From contig NZ_BSFE01000003.1 of NCBI RefSeq assembly GCF_027922185.1, positions 1 to 64,000 of the forward strand: a stretch of 64,000 nucleotides of DNA, read 5' to 3'. Below are positions 7,363 through 16,578 of the stretch, in pieces (within the stretch, counting starts at the first letter, position 1; each line of letters starts with the position of its first letter). The DNA comes from Maricaulis virginensis (GTDB lineage: Bacteria > Pseudomonadota > Alphaproteobacteria > Caulobacterales > Maricaulaceae). The translations under genes and the position numbers were made by a program. Under the pieces are notes generated by a model. It searched no databases. It saw only the letters and a list, made by a program, of their open reading frames with translations, and was not told the DNA's origin.

Positions 7363-8990
7363 TGAATCTAACGAACAAGAAGAGCGAAACCGGCGGAATC
7401 GCAGTGATCTATTGCCGGGTGTCGAACGTCAAACAGACGACGCGCGGCGATGGCCTTGGAAGCCAAGAAACACGTTGCCGGGAATATGCTGGCTACAAGG
7501 GCTATCGCGTAGAGCAGGTCTTCACAGATGATATGAGCGGCGGCGTAGCTGATCGCCCTGGCATGATGGAGATGCTGGACTGGCTCAAAGAACACCATGC
7601 AGAAAACCCGGTTGTTATCATCGATGATGTGTCGCGTCTCGCACGGGGGCTGGACGCGCATATTCGATTGAGAACGGCAATCGGTGGCGCGGGAGGCCGG
7701 TTGGAAAGCCCATCGATCGAATTTGGAGAGGACTCAGATTCGGTGCTGGTGGAAAACCTTCTGGCCTCGGTGTCGCAACATCAAAGACAAAAGAACGCAG
7801 AGCAAACGACGAACCGCATGCGCGCTCGCGCGATGAACGGTTACTGGGTGTTTGCAGCGCCTAAAGGCTATCGCTTCGAGCGCTCCAACGAAGGCAAGGT
7901 TTTGGTTCGCGACGAGCCTCTCGCCTCAATCGTTCAGGAAGCTCTTGAGGGCTTCGCATCTGGCCGTTTCGGGACGCAAGCGGAGGTGAAGCGCTACCTC
8001 GAAGCTCAGCCTCTTTTCCCGAAAGATTTGCCGGGCGGATTTATGCGCAATCAGCGTGTGAACGATCTCCTCACTCAGCCGCTCTATGCCGGTCTGATCT
8101 CAATTCCGAAGTGGGGAATTGCGATGCGTGAAGGCCGTCATGATGGATTGGTCTCTGTCTCGACCTTCGAGAGAATTCAAAAGCGCCTGGCGAACCCTGA
8201 CCGACAAATTATCCGCAAAGACATGCGCGAAGACTTTCCGCTACGCGGGGCCGCGCTGTGCGGTGATTGCGATCACCCTCTGACGGCGGCGTGGTCCACG
8301 AGCAAGACCGGAACAAAGCATCCGTACTATCTCTGCTATAACCGCGACTGCGAGAGCCATAGAAAGTCTATCAGACGCGATGCGATCGAAGGGGAGGTCG
8401 AAGCGGCGCTCGCAAGCGTTACGCCTGCCAAGAGCCTGTTTGAGCTTGCGAGAGCGATGCTGAAAGACCTCTGGGATGGTCGTGTCGATCAAGAGCAGTC
8501 ACGCGCGAAAGAAGCCCAGGCGCGTATCAAGGAACTCGACAAGAAGATCGATCAACTCCTTGACCGGATCGTTGATTCAAACTCTTCACGCGTGATCGCG
8601 GCGTACGAGGCCAAGATCGAAGGATTCGAAAAAGATAAGCTATTGCTTCGGGAACAGACCAATCGTGTAGGCCAAAAACCGCACACCTTCGAGGAGATGT
8701 TCGAACTCGCCTGCCAATTCCTCGCAAACCCCTATGAAATATGGACAAATGGCACTTTAGCGGTGCGCAAATTGGTGCTGAAAATGGTGTTTCCAGCAGG
8801 TATTACGTATGATCGGAAAAATGGACTTCGAACCCCAGATTTAGCCTTACCGTTCAAGGTGTTAGGCGGTCTCGATGGGGGTGATTGTAAAATGGCGCAC
8901 CCAAGAGGATTCGAACCTCTGACCTCTGCCTTCGGAGCTGGTCTAAGGGCCTATCCGAATTGCACGATAGGGCACGCCAGAGCACGATAA
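7359..8990 (+). CDS. Large serine recombinase (site-specific integrase)
   Basis: A 543-aa large serine recombinase. The resolvase domain is at the N-terminus with the YCRVS motif (Ser22 nucleophile, Arg20), followed by the recombinase domain. The zinc ribbon has cysteine pairs CGDC and C-x5-C around residues 300-330, and a coiled coil follows (EAQARIKELDKKIDQLLDRI). It would integrate and excise the left element. The final ~35 residues are read through the tRNA-Arg 3' half (HPRGFEPLTSAFG), and the last ~18 come from DNA of the inserted ICE. The native C-terminus has therefore been replaced, probably without loss of function because the tail lies beyond the coiled coil. Confidence 0.92.
   Translation: MMNLTNKKSETGGIAVIYCRVSNVKQTTRGDGLGSQETRCREYAGYKGYRVEQVFTDDMSGGVADRPGMMEMLDWLKEHHAENPVVIIDDVSRLARGLDAHIRLRTAIGGAGGRLESPSIEFGEDSDSVLVENLLASVSQHQRQKNAEQTTNRMRARAMNGYWVFAAPKGYRFERSNEGKVLVRDEPLASIVQEALEGFASGRFGTQAEVKRYLEAQPLFPKDLPGGFMRNQRVNDLLTQPLYAGLISIPKWGIAMREGRHDGLVSVSTFERIQKRLANPDRQIIRKDMREDFPLRGAALCGDCDHPLTAAWSTSKTGTKHPYYLCYNRDCESHRKSIRRDAIEGEVEAALASVTPAKSLFELARAMLKDLWDGRVDQEQSRAKEAQARIKELDKKIDQLLDRIVDSNSSRVIAAYEAKIEGFEKDKLLLREQTNRVGQKPHTFEEMFELACQFLANPYEIWTNGTLAVRKLVLKMVFPAGITYDRKNGLRTPDLALPFKVLGGLDGGDCKMAHPRGFEPLTSAFGAGLRAYPNCTIGHARAR
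8893..8937 (-). tRNA. 3' half of the host tRNA-Arg(CCG), left junction of the ICE
   Basis: Read on the minus strand, this is the 3' half of tRNA-Arg: anticodon-loop edge, GGCAG anticodon-stem arm, variable loop, T arm, the TGGGTGC acceptor arm, G73 and encoded CCA (CCA at 8893-8895). Homology stops after GCCTTCGGAG (8928-8937), which is also the core at 57460-57469. It pairs perfectly with the 5' half at 57460-57501 (GCACCCA and CTGCC arms). It therefore looks like the host tRNA cut in the anticodon loop by ICE insertion. It is not a functional tRNA here. Confidence 0.85.
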
Positions 8991-9067
8991 CCACCTGAAA
9001 ATTATTGATTTTCAGAATCCGCTCTCCGAAGTCTCTATCCGAGAATACGCCTTGATTTCCGCCCGCG

Positions 9068-9085
9068 TGCTTGCGTGGTGCTTAC
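9068..9085 (+). promoter_or_regulatory. Probable integrase arm sites, left end
   Basis: Two direct repeats, TGCTTGC at 9068-9074 and TGCTTAC at 9079-9085, begin 11 bp apart, one helical turn. They lie 131 bp inside the left core and just upstream of the integrase start. Pairs with the same sequence and same 11-bp period occur at the right end (57338-57355 direct, 57177-57194 inverted). This is the arrangement expected of arm-type sites bound by the N-terminal domain of a tyrosine integrase. Confidence 0.65.
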
Positions 9086-9115
9086 TCGAAATCGGGGCTT
9101 CCGAGGGACGGGAGC

Positions 9116-10468
9116 ATGACCAAACTGACCAAACGGTTCGTAGAGACCGCCGAGCCGCAGAGCAAAGGTCACGTCATCTGGGATGACGAACTGCCGGGCT
9201 TCGGTCTTCGTGTCTATCCCTCGGGCAAGCGCAGCTACATCGTCCAGTACCGCTCTCGTGGCCGTTCACGTCGCTACACGATTGGCCTTCATGGCGCCTG
9301 GACGCCCGAGACCGCGCGCCGCGAAGCCAAGGCCCTGCTCGGACATGTCGCGCATGGCGGCGATCCTGCTGAAGAACGCGAGGAAGATCGCAAGGCGCTG
9401 ACCATCAAGCAGCTCTGCGAGCAGTATATCGCCGACATGGAAGCTGGCCTCATCCTGGGAAAAGGCGGCCGGCCAAAGAAGGACACCACCATCGCCACCG
9501 ATGTCGGCCGTATCCGCAGGCACATCATTCCTCTTCTCGGGGCACGACGTGTGCGGGACATCACCAAGCCGGACATGAACAATCTGATGAAGGACATCAT
9601 TGCCGGCAAGACGCGCGTGACCGTGAAGACCGAAAAGCTCCGCGGCAAGGCCATCGTCCGCGGCGGCCGCGGAACCGCGATCCGAACGATGGGTCTGCTT
9701 GGCGGCATCTTCTCATACGCAGTCGAGGCTGGGGTGATCGAGCACAATCCCACGCATGGCCTCCGCAAACCGAAATATCAGGTCCGCGACCGCCGGCTCA
9801 GCGAAGCCGAGTATCGGGTTCTAGGCAGCATTCTCAGGGAGGCGCAGGGAAGCGACCGCTACAGGATACATGCCGAGATCCTCCGGCTGATCGCGGTGAC
9901 GGGCTGCCGGCGCGGCGAAATCGTCAATCTCAAATGGAGCGAGGTCGATCTCGAAGGGAGCTGCCTGCGGTTGATCGACAGCAAGGAAGGCTCCTCGGTT
10001 CGTCCGGTTGGGCTCCCCGTCGTGGAGTATCTAGAGGAGGAGCGGCCTCAGAGAACCGGCACCTACGTCTTTCCCGGCCAGGGCATCGACAACGTGGTCG
10101 GAAACTTCCCGCAGAGCTGGAAGAAGCTGTTCAAGGACACACCGCTCTGGGACGTCACACCTCACGTGCTCCGGCACAGTTTCGCGAGCATCGCGAACGA
10201 TCTGGGCTTCACCGAGATCACGATTGCCGCGCTGATCGGTCATGCCAAGGGATCAGTCACGAGCAAATACGTCCACACACTCGATTCTACACTGATCATG
10301 GCGGCAGACACCGTGTCCGGCTATGTGAAAGCACTGCTGGAAGGCGTGGAGTTCAGGCGGAACACCTACACATTGGATCGGCAATCCCGGAGAAGCGCTA
10401 TCGCTTCAATGCTAACAGCATCAAGGCCAGCAGAAGTGAGCCCCACCGACGAAGTCATGTCGCGCTAA
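9116..10468 (+). CDS. int: Tyrosine site-specific integrase of the ICE
   Basis: A 450-aa integrase starting at ATG 9116 behind GGGACGGGAG; an upstream in-frame start would read through the arm sites. Residues ~1-90 are an arm-binding domain (DELPGFGLRVYPSGKRSYIV), ~95-220 the core-binding domain, and the catalytic domain follows. Catalytic residues are visible: Arg265 in TGCRRGE, His350 and Arg353 in TPHVLRHS, His376 in LIGHA, and Tyr385 in SKYVH. It lies next to the left junction, as integrases usually do, and should recombine the core in the tRNA-Arg anticodon loop. Confidence 0.95.
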   Translation: MTKLTKRFVETAEPQSKGHVIWDDELPGFGLRVYPSGKRSYIVQYRSRGRSRRYTIGLHGAWTPETARREAKALLGHVAHGGDPAEEREEDRKALTIKQLCEQYIADMEAGLILGKGGRPKKDTTIATDVGRIRRHIIPLLGARRVRDITKPDMNNLMKDIIAGKTRVTVKTEKLRGKAIVRGGRGTAIRTMGLLGGIFSYAVEAGVIEHNPTHGLRKPKYQVRDRRLSEAEYRVLGSILREAQGSDRYRIHAEILRLIAVTGCRRGEIVNLKWSEVDLEGSCLRLIDSKEGSSVRPVGLPVVEYLEEERPQRTGTYVFPGQGIDNVVGNFPQSWKKLFKDTPLWDVTPHVLRHSFASIANDLGFTEITIAALIGHAKGSVTSKYVHTLDSTLIMAADTVSGYVKALLEGVEFRRNTYTLDRQSRRSAIASMLTASRPAEVSPTDEVMSR

Positions 10469-10567
10469 ATGGCATATTTGGCAGTTAGCACAGCATTCAC
10501 TGTCAAATATGGCAGCCAGCATGATCGCGCAGTTGGAGTTGGCGTGTCTGCGATCAACTTTCTCATC

Positions 10568-11281
10568 TCATAGCAACCAAAGATGCCAGACAGAGATCGG
10601 ACCAGGTTGCGCCGCCAACGCTGACGAACCGCAATAGATGAAATTGCGTCCATGGCGCGAATGTGCCAAGTCCATCTTTCCCGCCCCTATGGCAGCAGGC
10701 AGATCTTCGATGAGATAGCCTGGCGGAGATTGTGCCATCGCGTTGGAGAGGAAGGGCGTCAGCTTGGCACCAATCGACGAACCGTCGCGAACATAGGCAA
10801 TCATATATGCTTCGCGATTACCCCATGCATATTCGCCATCGACGAACCGACGAAGACCATTGTCACAGTATAGGGTTTCCGTTTTTGAGTTTGCAGCATC
10901 GATGATCTTGGCTTCCACCACGAGCGGGAATCCACGGTGTTTACCCGACAGGTAAATCGAGAGGTCGGGCCTTTTCTCAAGGTGCGAACCGTCGTAGCTG
11001 ACGCTTTCCTTCCCACGAGCAACGCACAAAACTAGCTGGCGCCAGAGCGGATCCTCCTCAACCATGCCGTTGAGGCGCGCCTCAAGCAGCGCGGTAACTT
11101 CCGCTTCGCTTCCAGACATCACTATAGTGGGGGAAGAGGCGCGAACCTGACTGAAAGCGTGAAGAAGCCCTTCTGCGATAATTTCAAGGTGAACAGCTGA
11201 TAGTTTCGGGAGCGGGAGTTCGAGTCCGCGTGTCAGCTCGGCTATCTGGTCAGGACGCGGCCGGATCGCAGGTAAACTCAT
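10568..11281 (-). CDS. PD-(D/E)XK nuclease-like protein, restriction partner candidate
   Basis: A 237-aa protein with a PD-(D/E)XK signature: RPD (Asp106) and VVEAK (Glu123, Lys125), with a preceding acidic helix (around Glu59-Glu61). It is the last gene of a leftward operon and overlaps the methyltransferase stop by four bases (ATGA), so it is very likely the restriction subunit or an accessory nuclease of that system. The C-terminus is hydrophobic and tryptophan-rich. The fold assignment is by motif only; the substrate is unknown. Confidence 0.65.
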   Translation of the reverse strand: MSLPAIRPRPDQIAELTRGLELPLPKLSAVHLEIIAEGLLHAFSQVRASSPTIVMSGSEAEVTALLEARLNGMVEEDPLWRQLVLCVARGKESVSYDGSHLEKRPDLSIYLSGKHRGFPLVVEAKIIDAANSKTETLYCDNGLRRFVDGEYAWGNREAYMIAYVRDGSSIGAKLTPFLSNAMAQSPPGYLIEDLPAAIGAGKMDLAHSRHGRNFIYCGSSALAAQPGPISVWHLWLL

Positions 11282-14200
11282 CCCTTCGCCGTCCCTTGCA
11301 GGAAATCCACGTGAGACCAGACAATGCGCTGGGCGAGTAGACGGGCTTGAGTTTCGCTCCAGTATCGCCGCTGGGAAAGCCGTCCGATAAGCAAGGTTCC
11401 CGATCGGCTATGCACCAAAATCTCGGATGCCGCAGCGTCGTCTGCAGCACGCAGGAGACCTTTCCAGTCACTGTTTGAAGTGGGGTCTAGCTCGCTCTCT
11501 GATGTCCGCACCTCCAACCCATACCAAGGCAAGGCAGTCGAATGATCTAGTGAGTGAACATGCAACTCAGAGCCTAGTCGCTTGCTCCAAGGGGTGAGTT
11601 CCTCGGCTAAAACCTCGCAGAAGCGCACCTGCTCTTGCCGCGATGGCATAGCTTGGGCATCGCTTTTGTTTTGCGCAAAGGGCAAATTGAACTCCAAGGT
11701 GTCAGAGATCACTTGCAGGTCACGCCGTCCAAGGCCGTACAAATTTACAACCCACTCATCGACCTCTTGCCAGGTTACATTGTCTGTGCGCAAACCTTCG
11801 TAGAGTTTTTCGATCTCAGCTATTTTCTTCCGATTGAATTTTCTAAAATCTGGCAAGGGAATGCGATCTAACGTCGCTTTTTCGACCACCTCTCGTTCAA
11901 AACCGAATTCACCACTAGTCATCAGAGCAAACCAAACAGCAAGCTTGCTCCCTATGACGAGGGCCAAATAGGACGTCAGGCCGCGCGGATCTGCAAAGTC
12001 ACCTGGACTGTAGCCGTAAAAGGTCTCGTTAAAGACGGCGTCCTTTTCGGAGACGGCTAAGCCAATGCGACCACTAATCGCGGGAGGTGATTTATGGACC
12101 ACAAGGAGAGGGCCGACAAATAACTCACGTGATCGAGGGTCATGAATTCTCTCTTGCGAAAACAAATCTAGCTCCGCCGGATCAACAGAAACGTCCGTAA
12201 ACGTCGCCGCAGTGATTTCCGGTAGCCCATGCAAATAGCGCGCATCGACGCCGGGCAAGCCGTCACCGGTCTTACGTATACGGCTGCTTGGCCTTAGCTT
12301 CTGATATCCGTTGCCACTTCCTTTGAGATATCCGCGATCGGTAGACCCAATCGCCTCCCGCCAGAAGGTATCCAGCGTCGGATGTAGTTTGCTGCGTATC
12401 CTCTCAATAATTCCGAGATCGGCCTTCGTTCCTCGAAATAATATCTTAAGAATCTCAGGCGTCTCGCGAAGCTCGCGCGCCGGAATCACTTCTGCATTCG
12501 ATGCATCGATACGCATAATGCCGGACTCATTTAGTGACGATTCAATACGTGGGCTGACTAGTCGAAAGCCAGCACTGTTTTCCGGTTTCCGATTGGTTGC
12601 GAATAATAGACAGAAGGGTGCTGAAATTTCGGGCCAGACTTTGGTCTGGCGCAGCTCGACGCCATTGATGACCGACGAAATATCGAGTGCATCGAATAAG
12701 GCTTGACGGGCTTCCCCCATGCCATCGCCCTGTTGGAATAGTAGCCTGGCATGCAGCGCAAAGGTAATCTGGCCACCTGGCTTGGCCCATTCCATGGCTC
12801 GCCAAATGAACGGAATATCGAGGACTTCGTTCGGTAACGGAGGAGCTTCTGTGATGCCGCGTTCAGCGGCAATCCGTGCAACCGTCTCACAAACCAAATG
12901 CCAATCGGGTAGTTTCGTGCCACTCGCCCATGGCGGATTTCCGACCACCAAGTCGTAGCATCCGCCATGCTCGTCACCAACCAGTGGACCAAGGCTTCCA
13001 AGCCGTGCACCTGCCACCTCACTTTCAGCCGAGATGCGATGCAGTACTTTGCCGCGCAGATTTTTGAACCGCAATTTGTCGACGGGCCGTGGATTTGGGT
13101 CGAGTTCGATCGACATCAGGTACAAGCCCAAGGCAGCGAACCTCAGCGCTGCTTCGTTGATATCGAAACCTACAATTTGGCCGTCTAGTATCGAACGAAG
13201 AGCGCTAGTGTCTGGTCTTTGCCCTTCAATGCGCCAGCGCTCCGCGACCAGCTCACGGAATGCAGTAAGGAGGAAAACGCCCGCCCCAGCTGCTGGATCG
13301 AGAACACGGGCCAGATGAGTTACCTCCTGCCGTTCTAGAGCTCTGAATGAAGCACGAACGAGGAGGTCGGCTATTGATCGAGGGGTGTAGTATCCACCTT
13401 CACGACGCTGCCGGGCTGGGGCGTGATTGCGTAGATAGAGCTCGTATGCCTGACTAAGAACCCCCACCGGAATGTGTGAGAAATCAAGATTGTCCCACTT
13501 CTCTTCCCATCCTAGAAAGAGTTGGCTGTCCGGCGCGCGCCGCAAGACGTCGCCAAGAACTTGGTACGCATTATCCGGCAGATGCGAAAAAATATCATCG
13601 GACAGTGGCAGAAGATCTCCATTAAAGGTTCTGTCGAGCCAAGCCGATGTCTTTTCTGCAGACGCACGATTGTCGAACAGGCTGGGTGTGACCGTTTGGG
13701 CCGCCATGCTCTTGGGTAACAAGTCGCGATCTGCAAGGAACCGCGTAAACAGCGCGCGGCCGACAAGTGAGATGGCGTCCTCATCTGACACGCCGCCAGC
13801 CTTGATCAGTTTGTCGATTGATCCAGTAAGAAGATTGAGGACAACGTTCGAAATCCAATCCCGCTTGCCGATTGCGGCATGGGGACGAATGTTGCCGAGA
13901 CGGGCAAATGCGGTTGATTCATCGCCGCCGTCCCCCCACTCGACGCGAGCCTCCGCCGGGGATTTACGATCAAGCGCAAGTCGATAGACGTGAAGTTGTC
14001 CGGGCGAGACAAGCCCGAGATAGGGCGCATCACCGCGCATAGCGAGCAAGCGTCTGATGCGATGCAACTGGCTCTCATCAGTGACTGAGTCAGCATCGAT
14101 AAGAAATATCAGCGGTGCCCCTTGCCACTCGTACACCGCACGCACGATGCCCAAATCTTCGTCGCCGGCGCGCCGGGCCGTCAGCAGCGTGGCATAGGGC

Positions 14201-14286
14201 AGCAGATCCGGACTTTCGCTATCGAATAGGTGCAACGATCTGGGATCGGCACCAAAGGCTGAAGCATTGCTTTGAAGGTCAGCCAT
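11278..14286 (-). CDS. N6-adenine DNA methyltransferase, restriction-modification type
   Basis: A 1002-aa SAM-dependent DNA methyltransferase. GGYYTPRSIADLLV (residues ~297-310) is the usual entry to the domain, DPAAGAGVFLL (330-340) is the SAM-binding motif I, and NPPW (450-453) is the amino-methyltransferase catalytic motif IV. The N-terminal ~280 residues and the long C-terminal region, which should hold target recognition, resemble type IIG-like enzymes. I see no nuclease motif inside it; that role may fall to the overlapping downstream gene. It would modify host DNA at the recognition site. It is in one operon with abiEi-abiEii and a regulator. Confidence 0.88.
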   Translation of the reverse strand: MADLQSNASAFGADPRSLHLFDSESPDLLPYATLLTARRAGDEDLGIVRAVYEWQGAPLIFLIDADSVTDESQLHRIRRLLAMRGDAPYLGLVSPGQLHVYRLALDRKSPAEARVEWGDGGDESTAFARLGNIRPHAAIGKRDWISNVVLNLLTGSIDKLIKAGGVSDEDAISLVGRALFTRFLADRDLLPKSMAAQTVTPSLFDNRASAEKTSAWLDRTFNGDLLPLSDDIFSHLPDNAYQVLGDVLRRAPDSQLFLGWEEKWDNLDFSHIPVGVLSQAYELYLRNHAPARQRREGGYYTPRSIADLLVRASFRALERQEVTHLARVLDPAAGAGVFLLTAFRELVAERWRIEGQRPDTSALRSILDGQIVGFDINEAALRFAALGLYLMSIELDPNPRPVDKLRFKNLRGKVLHRISAESEVAGARLGSLGPLVGDEHGGCYDLVVGNPPWASGTKLPDWHLVCETVARIAAERGITEAPPLPNEVLDIPFIWRAMEWAKPGGQITFALHARLLFQQGDGMGEARQALFDALDISSVINGVELRQTKVWPEISAPFCLLFATNRKPENSAGFRLVSPRIESSLNESGIMRIDASNAEVIPARELRETPEILKILFRGTKADLGIIERIRSKLHPTLDTFWREAIGSTDRGYLKGSGNGYQKLRPSSRIRKTGDGLPGVDARYLHGLPEITAATFTDVSVDPAELDLFSQERIHDPRSRELFVGPLLVVHKSPPAISGRIGLAVSEKDAVFNETFYGYSPGDFADPRGLTSYLALVIGSKLAVWFALMTSGEFGFEREVVEKATLDRIPLPDFRKFNRKKIAEIEKLYEGLRTDNVTWQEVDEWVVNLYGLGRRDLQVISDTLEFNLPFAQNKSDAQAMPSRQEQVRFCEVLAEELTPWSKRLGSELHVHSLDHSTALPWYGLEVRTSESELDPTSNSDWKGLLRAADDAAASEILVHSRSGTLLIGRLSQRRYWSETQARLLAQRIVWSHVDFLQGTAKG

Positions 14287-14340
14287 GACAGCACCTCACA
14301 TCAGCGGTGCGTCGAGCGAACAGAAGGGCGCAGGCTCCGG

Positions 14341-14763
14341 TCATGGGACGAGATCCAAGCTGCTCTGACGATCACCGCCAAAGTGGCCTTTCCGGGCACC
14401 GCCGCGAACCTTCTTCGGTGTTAGCGCCACCTTCGACATAGCCTGGCGATAGTCGCCGCCCAGCTCGCTCATCCCTGTGATCAGGACCGCAATCAATGCA
14501 AGGTGTGTGGGAAGTTCGCCATTACGCGCATAGTTGGAGATCGAATTCGGATTCATACCGACAAGCTCGGCGAACGCGCGAACGCTCAGTCCCGCTTTGC
14601 CCAGCTCTACAAGAAAATCGGCGTATGGCATATCATTCTCAGCCACATATTTTAATGTATCTTGCCACATATTTTTATGTGCGTAAACGTTCGTCGCGTT
14701 ACTGCCACTCGCATCCCGATAGGGTCTATCGAGTGTCTGTCGTATTGATGAATGCGTGCTCAC
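14341..14763 (-). CDS. XRE-type DNA-binding regulator
   Basis: A 140-aa protein with a helix-turn-helix at about residues 50-85 (LSVRAFAELVGMNPNSISNY). The N-terminal ~40 residues are variable, and translation may start at a later Met (MWQDTL or MPYADF). It overlaps the AbiEii gene by four bases and lies 54 bases upstream of the methyltransferase gene. It is a likely controller (C-protein role) of the restriction-modification genes in the same operon. The basic C-terminus may add DNA contacts. Confidence 0.7.
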   Translation of the reverse strand: MSTHSSIRQTLDRPYRDASGSNATNVYAHKNMWQDTLKYVAENDMPYADFLVELGKAGLSVRAFAELVGMNPNSISNYARNGELPTHLALIAVLITGMSELGGDYRQAMSKVALTPKKVRGGARKGHFGGDRQSSLDLVP

Positions 14764-15641
14764 GACGATCTCTCGGCGATTTCAGAGAGACTTAGTTGAT
14801 GCGAGACTTCGTCGGTACGCGCCCACCTCTGACCAGGAATCCGCTCGATCACATCTGTGAACACCCTGATGAATGCGGCGCGTCCGGCAGAGGCATCAAG
14901 TGCGTCGGCGCGATCGGGGGTGAGTAGTGCGCGGATATCTCCTAAAAGGTCTGGTCGCGCGAATTTCGCGAGCATCCGCTGTTCTGCTTCAGCCCGGGAG
15001 ATGGCCTGACCTTGCTGATCAAGATAGCGCACAAAAAGCGCGACGACCCGTTCGATGTCCAAATCGGGAAGCGCATTGAGCGCATGATCGAGATCGAAAA
15101 GATCGCGTCCTTTATCGCGTTGCAGCAAGGCACGTAGCTTCGTCGCCAGAAGCTCTTCCGCGGAGAAGGACGCTATGGTCGTACTTCCCTTGAACCACGG
15201 GTTCTCAACGGCATATGGGATTGAAGCCGGTGGATCGAAGGCTTCGATCTCTGAAATGTTGATCTCGACCTTCAGACGAATCTGCGCTTCGGGATCATCC
15301 TCGGCCGGCACACGAAAGCGTAACTTCGGAGCAACTTGGCTCGACGCAAAATTCGCTTGCCCTAACCAAGGTTCCAGCACCTCTCGCATAGCATCAAGAA
15401 TGGGGCCGATAGGCCCTGCGGTCGTCCGAACGAGATCAATGTCTTCGGAATACCGTAGCGGTTCCGGAAAGATCACTTTGTTGAGGGCCGTACCACCTCG
15501 GAACCTCAGCTCAGATCCTAGGAGATCGTGATTGAAAATCTCCACGAGCGCTCGCGAGATGATCAAATCTTGCTCAACCTGCCTCGGCTCAGCCCAGGGC
15601 GCCGTCAGACTCCAGGCGGTGATGTTCGTCTCGGGGATCAT
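14760..15641 (-). CDS. AbiEii-type nucleotidyltransferase toxin
   Basis: A 293-aa protein of the AbiEii/MNT nucleotidyltransferase family. Key motifs are FRGGTALNKV (residues 47-56) and RYSEDIDLV (63-71), where the Asp residues bind metal. AbiEii toxins such as MenT transfer nucleotides to tRNA acceptor ends and stop growth during phage infection. It overlaps the AbiEi gene by four bases, as expected for the type IV toxin-antitoxin pair. Length is normal and the active-site residues are intact. Confidence 0.88.
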   Translation of the reverse strand: MIPETNITAWSLTAPWAEPRQVEQDLIISRALVEIFNHDLLGSELRFRGGTALNKVIFPEPLRYSEDIDLVRTTAGPIGPILDAMREVLEPWLGQANFASSQVAPKLRFRVPAEDDPEAQIRLKVEINISEIEAFDPPASIPYAVENPWFKGSTTIASFSAEELLATKLRALLQRDKGRDLFDLDHALNALPDLDIERVVALFVRYLDQQGQAISRAEAEQRMLAKFARPDLLGDIRALLTPDRADALDASAGRAAFIRVFTDVIERIPGQRWARTDEVSHQLSLSEIAERSS

Positions 15642-16462
15642 TGTTCATCGACCTCAATTGGCCGGCGGACAATGACGTGCCAGCGTGAGCTGCGTTCTCG
15701 TTCGTCGCTGGACGCGATTACGCTTGCTTCTCCAGGTTCGAGTTCGACCCACGGCACATTGCCGTTACGGAGATGCCTCTCCAAACTGGATGCTATCTCC
15801 TCTTGTCCAAGGTGTTCGAGAATGTATCCGAGGCGCTGAACGACAGACCGCTCAAACTTCGGCGCCAACGCGTCGAGGCGTTCTGGGTCAATTTGGGCGG
15901 CGAGTTCGTTAAGAACACCTGCCGCATGACTGATGCCTCCGCTGGCTTGTGGATAGCGCACAAGGTCCAAGGCGGTCAAAGCCGGTGATGACACGCGCAT
16001 CGAACCTGTATCGGTCTTTCTTTGCTCGATACCCTGCTCAATGCTTTCCATGTCTTTGCGGAAATAAAAGGCGAGCTTGGAACGCCCGGCCCGAATGGGT
16101 TTCCACTGTCGATCGGTTACGACTTGGAACTCCATCACTGCCTGGTGTGACGCCCCATGGACTTCTGCAGCCTTCAGAAGCGCCACGTAGTAAGGCCTCT
16201 CTGCATCCTTCATCATGGCATCGATGTACCAGCTCGGCGGTGGCGCACCCCACTTCAGATAGCGCGTGGGCGTGATCACGTAGAAACCTCGACGCGGCAC
16301 GACGACATGACCACGCTTCTTGAGGCGTGCGGCCGCATCGAGGAACGCCCCATGGCTTACACCCAGGGCTTCCATTGCATCCTCGCGGGTGAAGCTGATG
16401 CGTCCACTTGACGCCAGTTCTTCAACATAGGCCGCCAAGGAGGTGGTGCGCTCAGGTATCAT
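15638..16462 (-). CDS. AbiEi-type antitoxin / transcriptional regulator
   Basis: A 274-aa protein with an N-terminal winged helix (residues ~1-60, including ALGVSHGAFLDAAARLKKRG) and the AbiEi antitoxin C-terminal domain. The segment GFYVITPTRYLKWGAPPPSW is typical of the family. It is the first gene of the leftward operon AbiEi-AbiEii-XRE-methyltransferase-nuclease. The promoter must lie in 16463-16578, shared with the divergent nuclease gene. AbiEi represses its own operon by binding inverted repeats, and would thereby also couple the restriction system to this control. Confidence 0.85.
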   Translation of the reverse strand: MIPERTTSLAAYVEELASSGRISFTREDAMEALGVSHGAFLDAAARLKKRGHVVVPRRGFYVITPTRYLKWGAPPPSWYIDAMMKDAERPYYVALLKAAEVHGASHQAVMEFQVVTDRQWKPIRAGRSKLAFYFRKDMESIEQGIEQRKTDTGSMRVSSPALTALDLVRYPQASGGISHAAGVLNELAAQIDPERLDALAPKFERSVVQRLGYILEHLGQEEIASSLERHLRNGNVPWVELEPGEASVIASSDERERSSRWHVIVRRPIEVDEQ

Positions 16463-16578
16463 ATCTCAAAATCCGCTCTACCAGCCGAGTTTTTAATATG
16501 ATATTGGAATGCAAGCAAGCTTGATATAGATAACTCCGCGTTTAGCGCGGACTTTAGCATACAATCCAAGGCGCGCCG

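Larger units (their letters stand above)
1..8937. mobile_element. Right part of a mobilizable element ending in a serine recombinase
   Basis: A coupling protein, hipBA, ardA and a large serine recombinase are grouped here, and the recombinase gene runs into a tRNA-Arg 3' half at 8893-8937. This is the usual composition of an integrative mobilizable element with its recombinase at one end. No relaxase or mating-pair genes are visible, so either the relaxase lies left of the window or the element is decayed. The left boundary is not in the window. The assignment as one element is inference from gene content and position. Confidence 0.5.
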
